From: Nitrospinota bacterium
GTDB lineage: Bacteria; Tectomicrobia; Entotheonellia; J063
Direction of reading: 5' to 3'
Length of the DNA: 9,339 bases
Assembly (NCBI GenBank): GCA_003696125.1
Contig: RFHZ01000357.1
Span: 1-9,339 of the forward strand
Under the pieces are notes generated by a model that was given only the letters and a program-made list of their open reading frames with translations, was not told where the DNA came from and did no database searches. The position numbers and the translations under genes are program-made. Below, piece by piece: positions 1-5,520 of the stretch (its first letter is position 1; every line of letters begins with the position of its first letter).

Positions 1-303
1 CAGGTACTCCATGAACTTGTGCTTCTCTCCACTCGCCTCGCACAGCTCGATGGTCACCTTGGGGATATGCCGGCCATCACAGCAGGCCTGGGCCAGGTGA
101 GGGCTCGATTTGTCCAGCACCTTCATGATGGAGAAGTCGGACATGCTGACCCGCTCCGCGGTGCGTCCCCCGGTACCACTGGCGATGGATGAGGGCTGGC
201 TCATCGCATGGCTATAGGAGAGGATCTCGATCCAGCTTTTGTGCTTCTCATCGGTACTCTCACCATCGATACCATCGATCTTTAAGAAGGCATCAACAGC
301 CAT
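1..303 (-). CDS. hcp: Hcp, T6SS inner-tube protein (N-terminal 101 residues, 3' end outside window)
   Basis: Hcp forms hexameric rings that stack into the inner tube of the type VI secretion apparatus. The tube is propelled out of the cell when the sheath contracts, and it also chaperones some effectors. The frame reads from ATG at 303 to the window edge without a stop. It begins MAVDAFLKIDGIDGES and continues with EILSYSHAMSQPSS, VSMSDFSIMKVLDKSSPHL and a CCDGRHIPKVTIELC stretch. This follows the start and strand order of the Hcp1 family (about 160-170 residues), so roughly the last 60 residues lie outside. A strong Shine-Dalgarno, AAAGGAGGA (309-317), sits 5 nt upstream of the ATG, as expected for a highly expressed structural protein. 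It is the last visible gene of the operon, 91 nt after tssC. The family assignment is secure. Whether this copy is only the tube or also carries an effector extension cannot be seen. Confidence 0.96.
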   Translation of the reverse strand, partial: MAVDAFLKIDGIDGESTDEKHKSWIEILSYSHAMSQPSSIASGTGGRTAERVSMSDFSIMKVLDKSSPHLAQACCDGRHIPKVTIELCEASGEKHKFMEYL

Positions 304-394
304 GACACTCCTCCTTTCCTGTGACTACTTTCTCCCCCTCTGGAGGAGACTGTCCTGTGACTCCATCCTCCTTTGCCTGATCTACGGCGTGCTC
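304..394 (-). promoter_or_regulatory. hcp leader (tssC-hcp intergenic) with anti-Shine-Dalgarno and direct repeats
   Basis: This is the only sizeable gap inside the operon. Reading on the minus strand, the decamer AGTCACAGGA occurs twice (plus 353-362 and 317-326). The nonamer AAAGGAGGA also occurs twice (366-374, and 309-317 where it is the hcp ribosome-binding site). A CTCCTCC element (348-342) can pair perfectly with GGAGGAG of the hcp ribosome-binding site (314-308). It can also pair locally with GGGGGAG (338-332) as a 7-bp stem containing one G-T wobble and a 3-nt loop. The two pairings exclude each other, so the leader could gate hcp translation. I saw no convincing separate -35/-10 promoter here and no terminator. 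The repeats and complementarity are read directly; the regulatory role is inference. Confidence 0.4.
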
Positions 395-1885
395 TTACCC
401 CCCTGCCGGTGGTGGCAGTTCGGCTACCAGGCGCAGGGAGACGGTGAGTTCGTCCAACTGGAAGTGGGGACGGAGAAAGGCGACTGCCCGGTACACACCC
501 GGTTTACCCGGGACTTCGGCCACGTCGATGCGGGCTTCCCGCAAGGGATAGCGTGCCTTCATCTCCTGTCCGGCATCATCGGAGCCGACCACGTAGTTGT
601 TGATCCAGCGATTGAGGAAGCTCTCACACTCGCTGCGGGACATGAAGCTACCGACCTTATCGCGCATGATCGCCTTGAGGTAGTGGGCAAAGCGTGAGGT
701 AGCCATGATGTACTGCAGTTGGGTGGAGAGACGGGCATTGGCGTTGGCCGCATCGGTATCGTATTTCTTCGGCTTCTGGCAGGTCTGGGTGCCGAAAAAG
801 GCGGCGTAATCGGTTCCCTTGCAATGCACCAGCGGGATGAATCCCAGATCGGAGAGCTCCTTTTCCCGACGATCGGTGATGGCGATCTCGGTGGGACACT
901 TGAGGGCCACATCCCCTTCATCGGTTCTGAAGGTGTGTGTGGGCAGGCCTTCGACCAGTCCTCCCCCTTCCACCCCGCGAATGGCCACACACCAGCCGTA
1001 CTTGGCAAAGGCATCGGTGAGACGGGTACCCAGGGCAAAAGCGGCATTGCCCCAGAGGTACTTGCTGTGATCGGTGCCATCCACATCCTCTTCAAAGTTG
1101 AACGCTTCTACCGGCACCGTCTCCTGTCCATACGGTAACCGCATCAGGATATGGGGCAAGGTCAGGGCCACATAGCGCGAATCTTCTGATTCACGGAACG
1201 ATTTCCACTTGGCATATTCGACCGAATCGAAGATCTTGGAGAGATCGCGGGGCACCCCCAGTTCGGTGAAGCTGTCCAGGTTAAAGAGTTGGGGGCTGGC
1301 AGCAGCGATAAAGGGGGCATGGGCGGCAGCAGCCACATGGGAGATCTTCTCCAGGAGGGCGATATCTTGCGGATGCCGTCCGAACTCGTAGTCCCCGATG
1401 AGGGCGGCATAGGGGGCTCCACCAAAGGTCCCATACTCCTCCTCATAGACCTTCTTAAACAGGGCACTCTGGTCGAACTCGGGCGCGCGCTCCAGGTCTT
1501 TGAGCAGGTCCTGCTTGGACACATTCAGGACCCGGATCTTGAGCATGGGACTGGTTTCGCTCTGGTGGACCAGGTAGTGGAGTCCCCGCCAGGTTGCCTC
1601 GAGCTTTTGAAATTCCGGGGCATGCATGATCTCGTTCAACTGCCGGGTCAACAGGGTATCGATCTCCGCGATCCGGGCATTGATGGTGCTCTCAATATCC
1701 TTGGAAACACGGACAACCCCTCTCATCACCTCTTCGACCAGGGTGGCAATCTGGCGGCGTGACTGTTCCCGCTGTTCCTCATCCCGGCCGATACGCCCCT
1801 CATCGATGATGGTCTCCAACAAACTTTTTTCCTGGGTTTCGGTAACCTCTTCGGGTTGTGCCTGTTCCATGCGTTCTTCACTCAT
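395..1885 (-). CDS. tssC: TssC (VipB/ImpC), T6SS sheath large subunit
   Basis: TssC and TssB form the contractile sheath around the Hcp tube. In studied systems the TssC N-terminal region is exposed on contraction and recognised by the ClpV unfoldase for recycling. The protein is 496 residues, normal for the family. Family-typical segments are IIDEGRIGRD (26-35), INARIAEIDTLL (68-79), EIMHAPEFQKLEATWRGL (85-102), LKIRVLNVSK (115-124), EFDQSALFKKVYEEEYGTFGG (136-156, continuing to the GDYEF motif near 165), and a C-terminal FQLDELTVSLRLVAELP. I chose ATG at 1885 over the longest frame (1915) because it follows GAGGAG by 7 nt and begins MSEERMEQ. The extra upstream residues (MRRHLQRRRP) lie wholly inside tssB and look non-family. 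The start overlaps the tssB stop by 8 nt (1878-1885), indicating translational coupling and balanced synthesis of the two sheath subunits. Confidence 0.97.
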   Translation of the reverse strand: MSEERMEQAQPEEVTETQEKSLLETIIDEGRIGRDEEQREQSRRQIATLVEEVMRGVVRVSKDIESTINARIAEIDTLLTRQLNEIMHAPEFQKLEATWRGLHYLVHQSETSPMLKIRVLNVSKQDLLKDLERAPEFDQSALFKKVYEEEYGTFGGAPYAALIGDYEFGRHPQDIALLEKISHVAAAAHAPFIAAASPQLFNLDSFTELGVPRDLSKIFDSVEYAKWKSFRESEDSRYVALTLPHILMRLPYGQETVPVEAFNFEEDVDGTDHSKYLWGNAAFALGTRLTDAFAKYGWCVAIRGVEGGGLVEGLPTHTFRTDEGDVALKCPTEIAITDRREKELSDLGFIPLVHCKGTDYAAFFGTQTCQKPKKYDTDAANANARLSTQLQYIMATSRFAHYLKAIMRDKVGSFMSRSECESFLNRWINNYVVGSDDAGQEMKARYPLREARIDVAEVPGKPGVYRAVAFLRPHFQLDELTVSLRLVAELPPPAGG

Positions 1886-2420
1886 TGGCCTTCTCCTCTG
1901 AAGATGTCTCCTCACCTTCGGGGTTAATCCCAGCTTCTTCGCTCAGTTTTTGCAATAATTCGGTATTGCTGATAATCTCCTGCAGGCGCTCGCTGAGCTG
2001 GTCATTTCCATCGGTCTTGGCCAGGAGAGAGGCGAGTTGCCGGCGTGTCTCCAGCAGCTTGCGAAGCGGTTCCACCTGTTGCACGATCCGTTCCGGTTCG
2101 AAATCCTCCATGCTATTGAAACGCAACTCTATCCCCAGCTTGGTATCGTCGTCGGTGAGCTTGTTGTCAACCCGGAAAGCCAGACGGGGTTTCATCCCTC
2201 GCAGGACCGAATTAAAGTTATCCCGATCGATCTCGACAAACTTGCGATCCTTGAGCCGGGGCAGGGGTTCATCCGGTTTGCCAGAAAGGTCGGCCAAAAC
2301 CCCCATGACAAAAGGGAGTTCCTTCATCTCGATCGCATCACCGATCTGCACATCATAGGTGATGTGCACACGGGGAGGACGAACCCGGTCGAGTTTATGT
2401 TGCGTACTTTCTCTAGCCAT
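1878..2420 (-). CDS. tssB: TssB (VipA/ImpB), T6SS sheath small subunit
   Basis: TssB is the small sheath subunit that interlocks with TssC in the cytoplasm to form the extended, contractible sheath. The predicted protein has 180 residues. It carries the family hallmarks KELPFVMGVLADLSG (33-47), KFVEIDRDNFNSVL (60-73), MKPRLAFRVDNKL (76-88), LGIELRFNSMEDFEPERI (95-112) and a helical C-terminal half (113-165), followed by an acidic tail. The start is ATG at 2420, preceded by AGGAGGG (2428-2434) at 7 nt. A GTG one codon upstream (2423) is less well spaced. The gene follows tssA after 27 nt and overlaps tssC by 8 nt. In systems with TagJ, the TssB N-terminal helix is the TagJ docking site, so the pairing with the upstream tagJ is functionally coherent. 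Confidence 0.97.
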   Translation of the reverse strand: MARESTQHKLDRVRPPRVHITYDVQIGDAIEMKELPFVMGVLADLSGKPDEPLPRLKDRKFVEIDRDNFNSVLRGMKPRLAFRVDNKLTDDDTKLGIELRFNSMEDFEPERIVQQVEPLRKLLETRRQLASLLAKTDGNDQLSERLQEIISNTELLQKLSEEAGINPEGEETSSEEKANE

Positions 2421-2447
2421 CACTTTTCCCTCCTATGTATATGACGC

Positions 2448-3569
2448 TCATGTATCACCCGTCTCGGTATCCTGCAACCCGAGAGTCTCACGCAAGTAGT
2501 TCAGTACACTCTCATCATGGATGACATCCTGCAACCACTGCTCCAGAGGCATCTCTCCCCACCGCACCGCTCGCTGTACCAGGTAAGAGACCGGGCTGTG
2601 CGGCTCGGTCCTGCGGAAATATTCGGCCACGGCCGCCAGCCGACGCAGGGCATCGGCCCGACTCTGCGGTTCCAGGGAGACCATCCCGGTCTGAGAAGGA
2701 GGAGAAGGCATGGGAGGCTGGGCAGTGACAACATCAGATCCCGGGGGCGACTCTGCCTCTGAAGGAGGCGGTTCAGCCGGCTGCTCCGGTTCCAGTCCCC
2801 CTTTCTTTTTGATAATGTCGGCAACCAGGGTATGATAATCTTCGATGGCCGCTTTGATCCCGGAGAGGCTGGGCGCATCTCGTCCGAACTTCTCCTCCAC
2901 CACCTGGTCAAGTCGTGCATACTCCTCTGCACTCTCCTGCAAATCGGCAAAGAGGGTCTGGTAAAAGGGGAGAGGCGTTGCATCCACCGCCTTATCAAAC
3001 TGCTCGCCACTGATCTTCCCCTCGGCCAGGGCGGCGGCCATGGCTTCCTGATCCCGACGCCCCAGGTTGTCCACCTCACGGGATTCCTTCCAGTGCAACC
3101 AGCTGTAATCATCCCCCCCCATCATCTGGGTGACCGGGATCTGCCGGATAGAGATGGGGAGCTTGTCGTTTAACCAGACGAGCGGTGCAGCCCGAAACTC
3201 CAGATCCTCCTCTTCCATCTCCGGGTACAGCGATTCCCAGAAACGTTCCTGGAGTTCCCAGAGGAGGTGGAGCCCATCCCGCAATCCCGGAATCCCATGC
3301 TGCTTGACCAGCGCTTCCACCAGCCAGGCGGCAATCTGCAGATCCTTACTCCTGGTAGCGAGTGCCTCCGTGGCTATCGCTATCACCGCCTGCCAGTCAG
3401 CGACCTTAACCTCCCGCACCCATTCTCCCTGGTCCAGGGCATCATCAGAACGACGCGCCTCCTGGATCTCATCGTAGGGACCGGCATAGCGAAGCAGCTC
3501 TCCACCAGGATTCTCTCCGGGAATAGGAGCAAGTAAGGCCTCAAAATCGAGAAGCGGTGGTGATCCCAT
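2448..3569 (-). CDS. tssA: TssA (ImpA family), T6SS cap/assembly protein
   Basis: TssA proteins act at the baseplate or at the distal end of the growing tail, where they prime or coordinate tube and sheath polymerisation. This 373-residue protein has an N-terminal ImpA_N domain: LLAPIPGENPGGELLRY (12-28), a conserved KVADWQAVIAIATEAL segment (55-70), the GLRDGLHLLWELQERFWESLYP region (95-116) and APLVWLNDKLPISIRQIPVT (128-147). A helical middle follows to about 255, then a proline-rich linker (260-295). The C-terminal segment is ADALRRLAAVAEYFRRTEPHSP (305-326) and SYLVQRAVRWGEMPLEQWL (328-346), the motif typical of the compact TssA class. It lacks the long C-terminal domain of dodecameric star-shaped TssA. 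ATG at 3569 is preferred over TTG at 3572, with AAGGGG just upstream. A run of eight G on the coding strand (plus 3113-3120) spans Met150-Gly-Gly-Asp and is a possible slippage site. Confidence 0.95.
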   Translation of the reverse strand: MGSPPLLDFEALLAPIPGENPGGELLRYAGPYDEIQEARRSDDALDQGEWVREVKVADWQAVIAIATEALATRSKDLQIAAWLVEALVKQHGIPGLRDGLHLLWELQERFWESLYPEMEEEDLEFRAAPLVWLNDKLPISIRQIPVTQMMGGDDYSWLHWKESREVDNLGRRDQEAMAAALAEGKISGEQFDKAVDATPLPFYQTLFADLQESAEEYARLDQVVEEKFGRDAPSLSGIKAAIEDYHTLVADIIKKKGGLEPEQPAEPPPSEAESPPGSDVVTAQPPMPSPPSQTGMVSLEPQSRADALRRLAAVAEYFRRTEPHSPVSYLVQRAVRWGEMPLEQWLQDVIHDESVLNYLRETLGLQDTETGDT

Positions 3570-3585
3570 CAATCCCCTTCCCCTT

Positions 3586-4380
3586 TCAGGTCACGGCTTC
3601 AAACTTGATTTCGCGTACTTCCAGCATGGCCCGGTCCTGGTCATCGATGAGGAATAACCTCTGCCCCACACCGAGGACCGGTCCCCCTTCCGTTACCTTC
3701 CAGTCGGTCATGCGGCCGAGCCGGACTCGATCGTCTGCATGATCGCATGAGCCGGCGTACAGGACGGGAAGGAACACCTCTCCGATCGGAGCAGGATGCG
3801 TTTCCAGCGTCGCCGGAATCCACAACAGGTCACGCAGGCGTTTGGGGGGAGAGATCTGTAGATGCTTGATCTGTTCAAAAGGCAGCCAGATATAGCGGTC
3901 ATGTACTATCACTTCGAGCAAAGGGGCCATCAGATCATCACCATCCCGGAAATCCTGGAAGGGGGTTCCGTCCACCTCCCCTCGCAAGGGGGGACGAGCC
4001 TGTTCTGCCTGGTCCAGTAACGCTTTGGCCTCTGCGGGTTGCTGCTCTCGTAAGCGATTGATCGCTGCGAGGTGTAAGGAGAGATAGGGAGGCGGGTCGA
4101 AGAGGAGGTGTGGCTGGAGTCCATCGGAAAACAGGCGGCGGCGGGCCTCTTCGGCCACGAGGATGTTGCGGTATACCTGGACACCCACAGCAGCACCGGT
4201 GCTCTGATGAGCAATGACCTCGAGATGACGGATGGCTCGCTGATACTCTCCGGCAAAACAGAGCAACTCAAACAGGAAGGTCCGCCTCTGCGTATCGGTC
4301 GGATGCGATTTCACCTCTCCTGTCAACTGCTCGATAGCCGCGGAGAGTTGTCCAGCATCAAGGAACTCTTTGGCTTTCAT
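3586..4380 (-). CDS. tagJ: TagJ / ImpE family T6SS accessory protein
   Basis: TagJ (HsiE1 in Pseudomonas aeruginosa; ImpE/SciE family) is a cytoplasmic accessory protein that binds the N-terminal helix of the TssB sheath subunit and assists sheath dynamics. The protein has 264 residues, the usual size. Residues 1-130 form a helical, TPR-like N-terminal half (AKEFLDAGQLSAAIEQLTGEV; ELLCFAGEYQRAIRHLEV). The diagnostic C-terminal half contains FQDFRDGDDLMAPLLEV (141-157), YIWLPFEQIKHL (163-174), PKRLRDLLWIPA (179-190), GEVFLPVLYAGS (200-211) and VRLGRMTDWK (219-228). ATG at 4380 is preceded by AAAGGA at 8 nt. A longer in-frame start at 4473 would add 31 residues that do not resemble the family, so I rejected it. 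It is the first gene of the operon. Its leader is about 160 nt and includes a small frame whose TGA overlaps this ATG. Confidence 0.93.
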   Translation of the reverse strand: MKAKEFLDAGQLSAAIEQLTGEVKSHPTDTQRRTFLFELLCFAGEYQRAIRHLEVIAHQSTGAAVGVQVYRNILVAEEARRRLFSDGLQPHLLFDPPPYLSLHLAAINRLREQQPAEAKALLDQAEQARPPLRGEVDGTPFQDFRDGDDLMAPLLEVIVHDRYIWLPFEQIKHLQISPPKRLRDLLWIPATLETHPAPIGEVFLPVLYAGSCDHADDRVRLGRMTDWKVTEGGPVLGVGQRLFLIDDQDRAMLEVREIKFEAVT

Positions 4381-4511
4381 GGTGGCAGTCCTTTCTCGGC
4401 AGGGAAACCACCCATTAGCGGAGGAGGGTAAAGTGAGGTGCAGCACACCGGTGGCGGGAAAAGACAAAAGCACAGAGAGGAGAGTCGTTCCTTACCCATC
4501 CACCACACCAC

Positions 4512-4531
4512 GGGCATGGAAAACCATGCCC
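4512..4531. promoter_or_regulatory. Perfect inverted repeat at the 5' end of the predicted T6SS transcript
   Basis: The arms GGGCATGG (4512-4519) and CCATGCCC (4524-4531) are perfect 8-bp complements around AAAA. Relative to the predicted minus-strand start at about 4540 the element spans +10 to +29. It could be an operator for a dimeric repressor, or a 5' stem-loop (loop UUUU in the T6SS mRNA) that affects stability. On the plus strand it is followed by CCTTTT and resembles a terminator, but there is no plus-strand gene upstream to terminate. Confidence 0.5.
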
Positions 4532-4546
4532 CCTTTTCGTTGGGCA

Positions 4547-4575
4547 ACTATACCATACCATAAAAGGAAAGTCAA
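4547..4575 (-). promoter_or_regulatory. Sigma70-type promoter of the T6SS operon
   Basis: On the minus strand, TTGACT (plus 4575-4570, 5 of 6 consensus positions) is followed after exactly 17 nt by TATAGT (plus 4552-4547, 5 of 6). The predicted start is an A at about 4540, giving a leader of about 160 nt to the tagJ ATG at 4380. No other comparably good -35/-10 pair was seen on this strand upstream of tagJ. The three CRP-type boxes lie 113 to 204 nt upstream, farther than usual for direct activation. If they act on this promoter it would be through looping or repression rather than class I/II contacts. Confidence 0.7.
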
Positions 4576-4645
4576 CATTATCGCTGGCTTTTTCCGTGTT
4601 TCCTCTGCTCTTGCCTCTACCCTAAACGGTTTGATTAAGCAAGGC

Positions 4646-4661
4646 TGTGAGCTATATCACA
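4646..4661. promoter_or_regulatory. CRP-type box 1 (perfect TGTGA-N6-TCACA)
   Basis: TGTGA (4646-4650), spacer GCTATA, TCACA (4657-4661) match the CRP/Vfr half-site consensus at all 10 positions with the correct 6-nt spacer. The centre (4653.5) is about 113 nt upstream of the predicted T6SS operon start and about 132 nt upstream of the predicted ompA-like start. A separate 6-bp inverted repeat, CACCTG...CAGGTG (4660-4678), overlaps its right end. Confidence 0.65.
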
Positions 4662-4713
4662 CCTGTAACGAGCAGGTGGCAAAAAAGCAGAGGCCGAACC
4701 TGTGGACCCCACC

Positions 4714-4729
4714 TGTGAGCCGCCTCACA
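4714..4729. promoter_or_regulatory. CRP-type box 2 (perfect TGTGA-N6-TCACA)
   Basis: TGTGA (4714-4718), spacer GCCGCC, TCACA (4725-4729) match the consensus at all 10 half-site positions. The centre is 4721.5, which is 23 nt from box 3 and about -64.5 relative to the predicted rightward start. That is close to, but not exactly at, a classical class I position (-61.5). Confidence 0.65.
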
Positions 4730-4736
4730 TTCCGGT

Positions 4737-4752
4737 TGTGACGAATCGCACA
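4737..4752. promoter_or_regulatory. CRP-type box 3 (9 of 10), at the class II position
   Basis: TGTGA (4737-4741), spacer CGAATC, GCACA (4748-4752) match 9 of 10 half-site positions. The centre is 4744.5. The downstream TATACT hexamer at 4774-4779 puts the start at about 4786, and the box is then centred at -41.5. This is the class II geometry in which CRP overlaps and substitutes for a poor -35 element. No recognisable -35 hexamer is present at 4750-4757. Confidence 0.6.
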
Positions 4753-4786
4753 GCAGAGTTCCCCACCATCCTGTATACTGCTGCTC
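4737..4786 (+). promoter_or_regulatory. Candidate class II CRP-dependent promoter for the ompA-like gene
   Basis: TATACT (4774-4779) matches the -10 consensus at 5 of 6 positions. The -35 region is poor but is occupied by CRP-type box 3 centred at -41.5. The predicted start near 4786 gives a leader of about 140 nt to the ATG at 4926, and this leader includes the stem-loop at 4799-4839. Element positions are read directly; dependence on a CRP-family activator is inferred from geometry. Confidence 0.55.
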
Positions 4787-4798
4787 CAGAGAAAGAGA

Positions 4799-4839
4799 CC
4801 AGGAGTCAGGAAGGAGCGCAAAAGCTCCACTGACTCCGG
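4799..4839 (+). other. Strong stem-loop in the ompA-like leader (possible attenuator)
   Basis: GGAGTCAG (4802-4809) pairs with CTGACTCC (4830-4837), and inside it GGAGC (4813-4817) pairs with GCTCC (4824-4828) around GCAAAA. CC (4799-4800) can extend the stem with GG (4838-4839) past a bulged A. The stem is followed by a pyrimidine-rich GTTTCTCTCTT without an uninterrupted T run, so intrinsic termination would be weak. If transcription starts at about 4786, the structure forms immediately after initiation. It could be an attenuator, an mRNA-stabilising element or a block to upstream read-through. Confidence 0.5.
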
Positions 4840-4854
4840 CCAGCCGTTTCTCTC

Positions 4855-4881
4855 TTGACGAGAGGACGGCAATGAGATAAG
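4855..4881 (+). promoter_or_regulatory. Second possible promoter for the ompA-like gene
   Basis: TTGACG (4855-4860, 5 of 6 for -35) is followed by GATAAG (4876-4881) at 15 nt, or TAAGGT (4878-4883) at 17 nt. Neither -10 is strong. It lies downstream of the stem-loop and would give a short leader of about 35-40 nt. Confidence 0.3.
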
Positions 4882-4925
4882 GTAGCATCCAGAGACGGTA
4901 TATCCCAAAAGAGGAGGAGGGAACC

Positions 4926-5495
4926 ATGCGACGAGAGATCATCACCAGGATCGTAACCGTAGTCGGGATGATAGGGATTGTGCTCTTTCCCGTCATCCTC
5001 TCTGCCCAGGAACGGCATTTCACCGACTTCCGCGGGCAGGATTACACGGCGGAGGACCTCGGTGCCGCCCTTTTCCCAACAGGACCAGAGGTCGGTACCC
5101 GCGGTATCGCCCCCCAACAGGCTCCCCAGGCGTCGGTCCCCAAGGCTTCTGTGGCGCTGAACGTCTTCTTCGAGTTCAACTCGGATAAGGTGCTCCCGCA
5201 GTACTATCCTGACCTGGATAAGCTGGGCCAGGTGCTGACCAATCCGCGGTATGCCGACTACCGGGTGCAGATCGAAGGGCATACGGATAGCATCGGGTCT
5301 GACCGGTACAACCAGGCTCTTTCGGAAAGACGGGCCATGAGTGTGAAGCGGTACCTGATCCAGAACTTTCCCATCGATCCATCCCGCCTGGTGGTCAAGG
5401 GCTATGGAGAGAGGAGACCCATTGCCTCGAACGATACCCCGGAGGGGAGGAGCAGGAACCGGCGGGTTGAGGTGGTCAACCTGGGGAGAGAATAA
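4926..5495 (+). CDS. OmpA-C domain peptidoglycan-binding protein, exported
   Basis: This 189-residue protein has an N-terminal signal peptide (MRRE, a hydrophobic stretch 9-25, cleavage likely after LSA at 27). A short linker follows (about 28-75, including DYTAEDLGAALFP at 39-51), then a complete OmpA-C/MotB-type domain. The domain contains VFFEFNSDKVLP (80-91), IEGHTDSIGSDRYN (116-129), ALSERRAMSVKRYL (131-144), VVKGYGERRPIASN (156-169) and the closing SRNRRVEV (176-183). Asp121 and Arg136 are spaced 15 apart, like the diaminopimelate-contacting Asp271 and Arg286 of Escherichia coli OmpA. There is no lipobox cysteine and no beta-barrel, so it is a soluble periplasmic protein. Many T6SS clusters carry separate OmpA-like anchors (TagL, TagN, TagP), and its position divergent from tagJ suggests a similar role, but this is inference. 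A very strong Shine-Dalgarno, GGAGGAGG, precedes the ATG by about 5 nt. Confidence 0.88.
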   Translation: MRREIITRIVTVVGMIGIVLFPVILSAQERHFTDFRGQDYTAEDLGAALFPTGPEVGTRGIAPQQAPQASVPKASVALNVFFEFNSDKVLPQYYPDLDKLGQVLTNPRYADYRVQIEGHTDSIGSDRYNQALSERRAMSVKRYLIQNFPIDPSRLVVKGYGERRPIASNDTPEGRSRNRRVEVVNLGRE

Positions 5496-5504
5496 AAAGG
5501 ATTG

Positions 5505-5519
5505 AGGGGAGAAGCCCCT
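5505..5519. terminator. Small stem-loop between convergent genes, possible bidirectional terminator
   Basis: AGGGG (5505-5509) pairs with CCCCT (5515-5519) around AGAAG. On the minus strand the stem is followed after six nt by TTTTT, and on the plus strand by TGTTATT. It lies in the 25-nt gap between the ompA-like stop (5495) and the ankyrin gene stop (5521), where both genes need an end. The stem is only 5 bp, so its efficiency is uncertain. Confidence 0.45.
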
Positions 5520-5520
5520 G

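Larger units (their letters stand above)
4381..4925. promoter_or_regulatory. Divergent control region between the T6SS operon and the ompA-like gene
   Basis: This 545-nt stretch contains no gene I can support. From left to right it holds the roughly 160-nt tagJ leader (minus), a perfect inverted repeat, a near-consensus minus-strand sigma70 promoter, three CRP-type boxes, a plus-strand -10 element placed for class II activation, a strong stem-loop and a second weaker plus-strand promoter. Each is listed separately. Base composition is visibly more AT-rich around 4540-4660 than in the flanking genes, as expected for a promoter region. I looked for a sigma54-type GG-N10-GC promoter and did not find a convincing one. 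Confidence 0.75.

Noticed and set aside
332-348. Intrinsic terminator between tssC and hcp
   Set aside because: The local stem includes a wobble, has a 3-nt loop and lacks a T run on the minus strand; pairing with the ribosome-binding site is the more interesting option.
239-697. 152-codon plus-strand frame across the hcp-tssC junction
   Set aside because: It is antisense to clear hcp and tssC sequence, shows no family features and has unnatural composition; a shadow frame.
4512-4537. Plus-strand intrinsic terminator (stem plus CCTTTT)
   Set aside because: There is no plus-strand gene upstream, and the element falls at +10 to +29 of the strong minus-strand promoter, so an operator or 5' stem-loop is a better reading.
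4601-4680. FNR-type box (TTGAT-N4-ATCAA)
   Set aside because: Only one half-site (TTGAT near 4631) is present; the partner half does not match, unlike the CRP-type boxes.
4381-4925. Sigma54 promoter, sometimes found for T6SS operons
   Set aside because: No GG-N10-GC element with acceptable flanks was found on either strand, whereas a near-consensus sigma70 promoter is present.
4652-5023. 123-codon minus-strand frame in the divergent region
   Set aside because: It runs through the CRP-type boxes, the stem-loop and the ompA-like start, has no ribosome-binding site and no recognisable domain.
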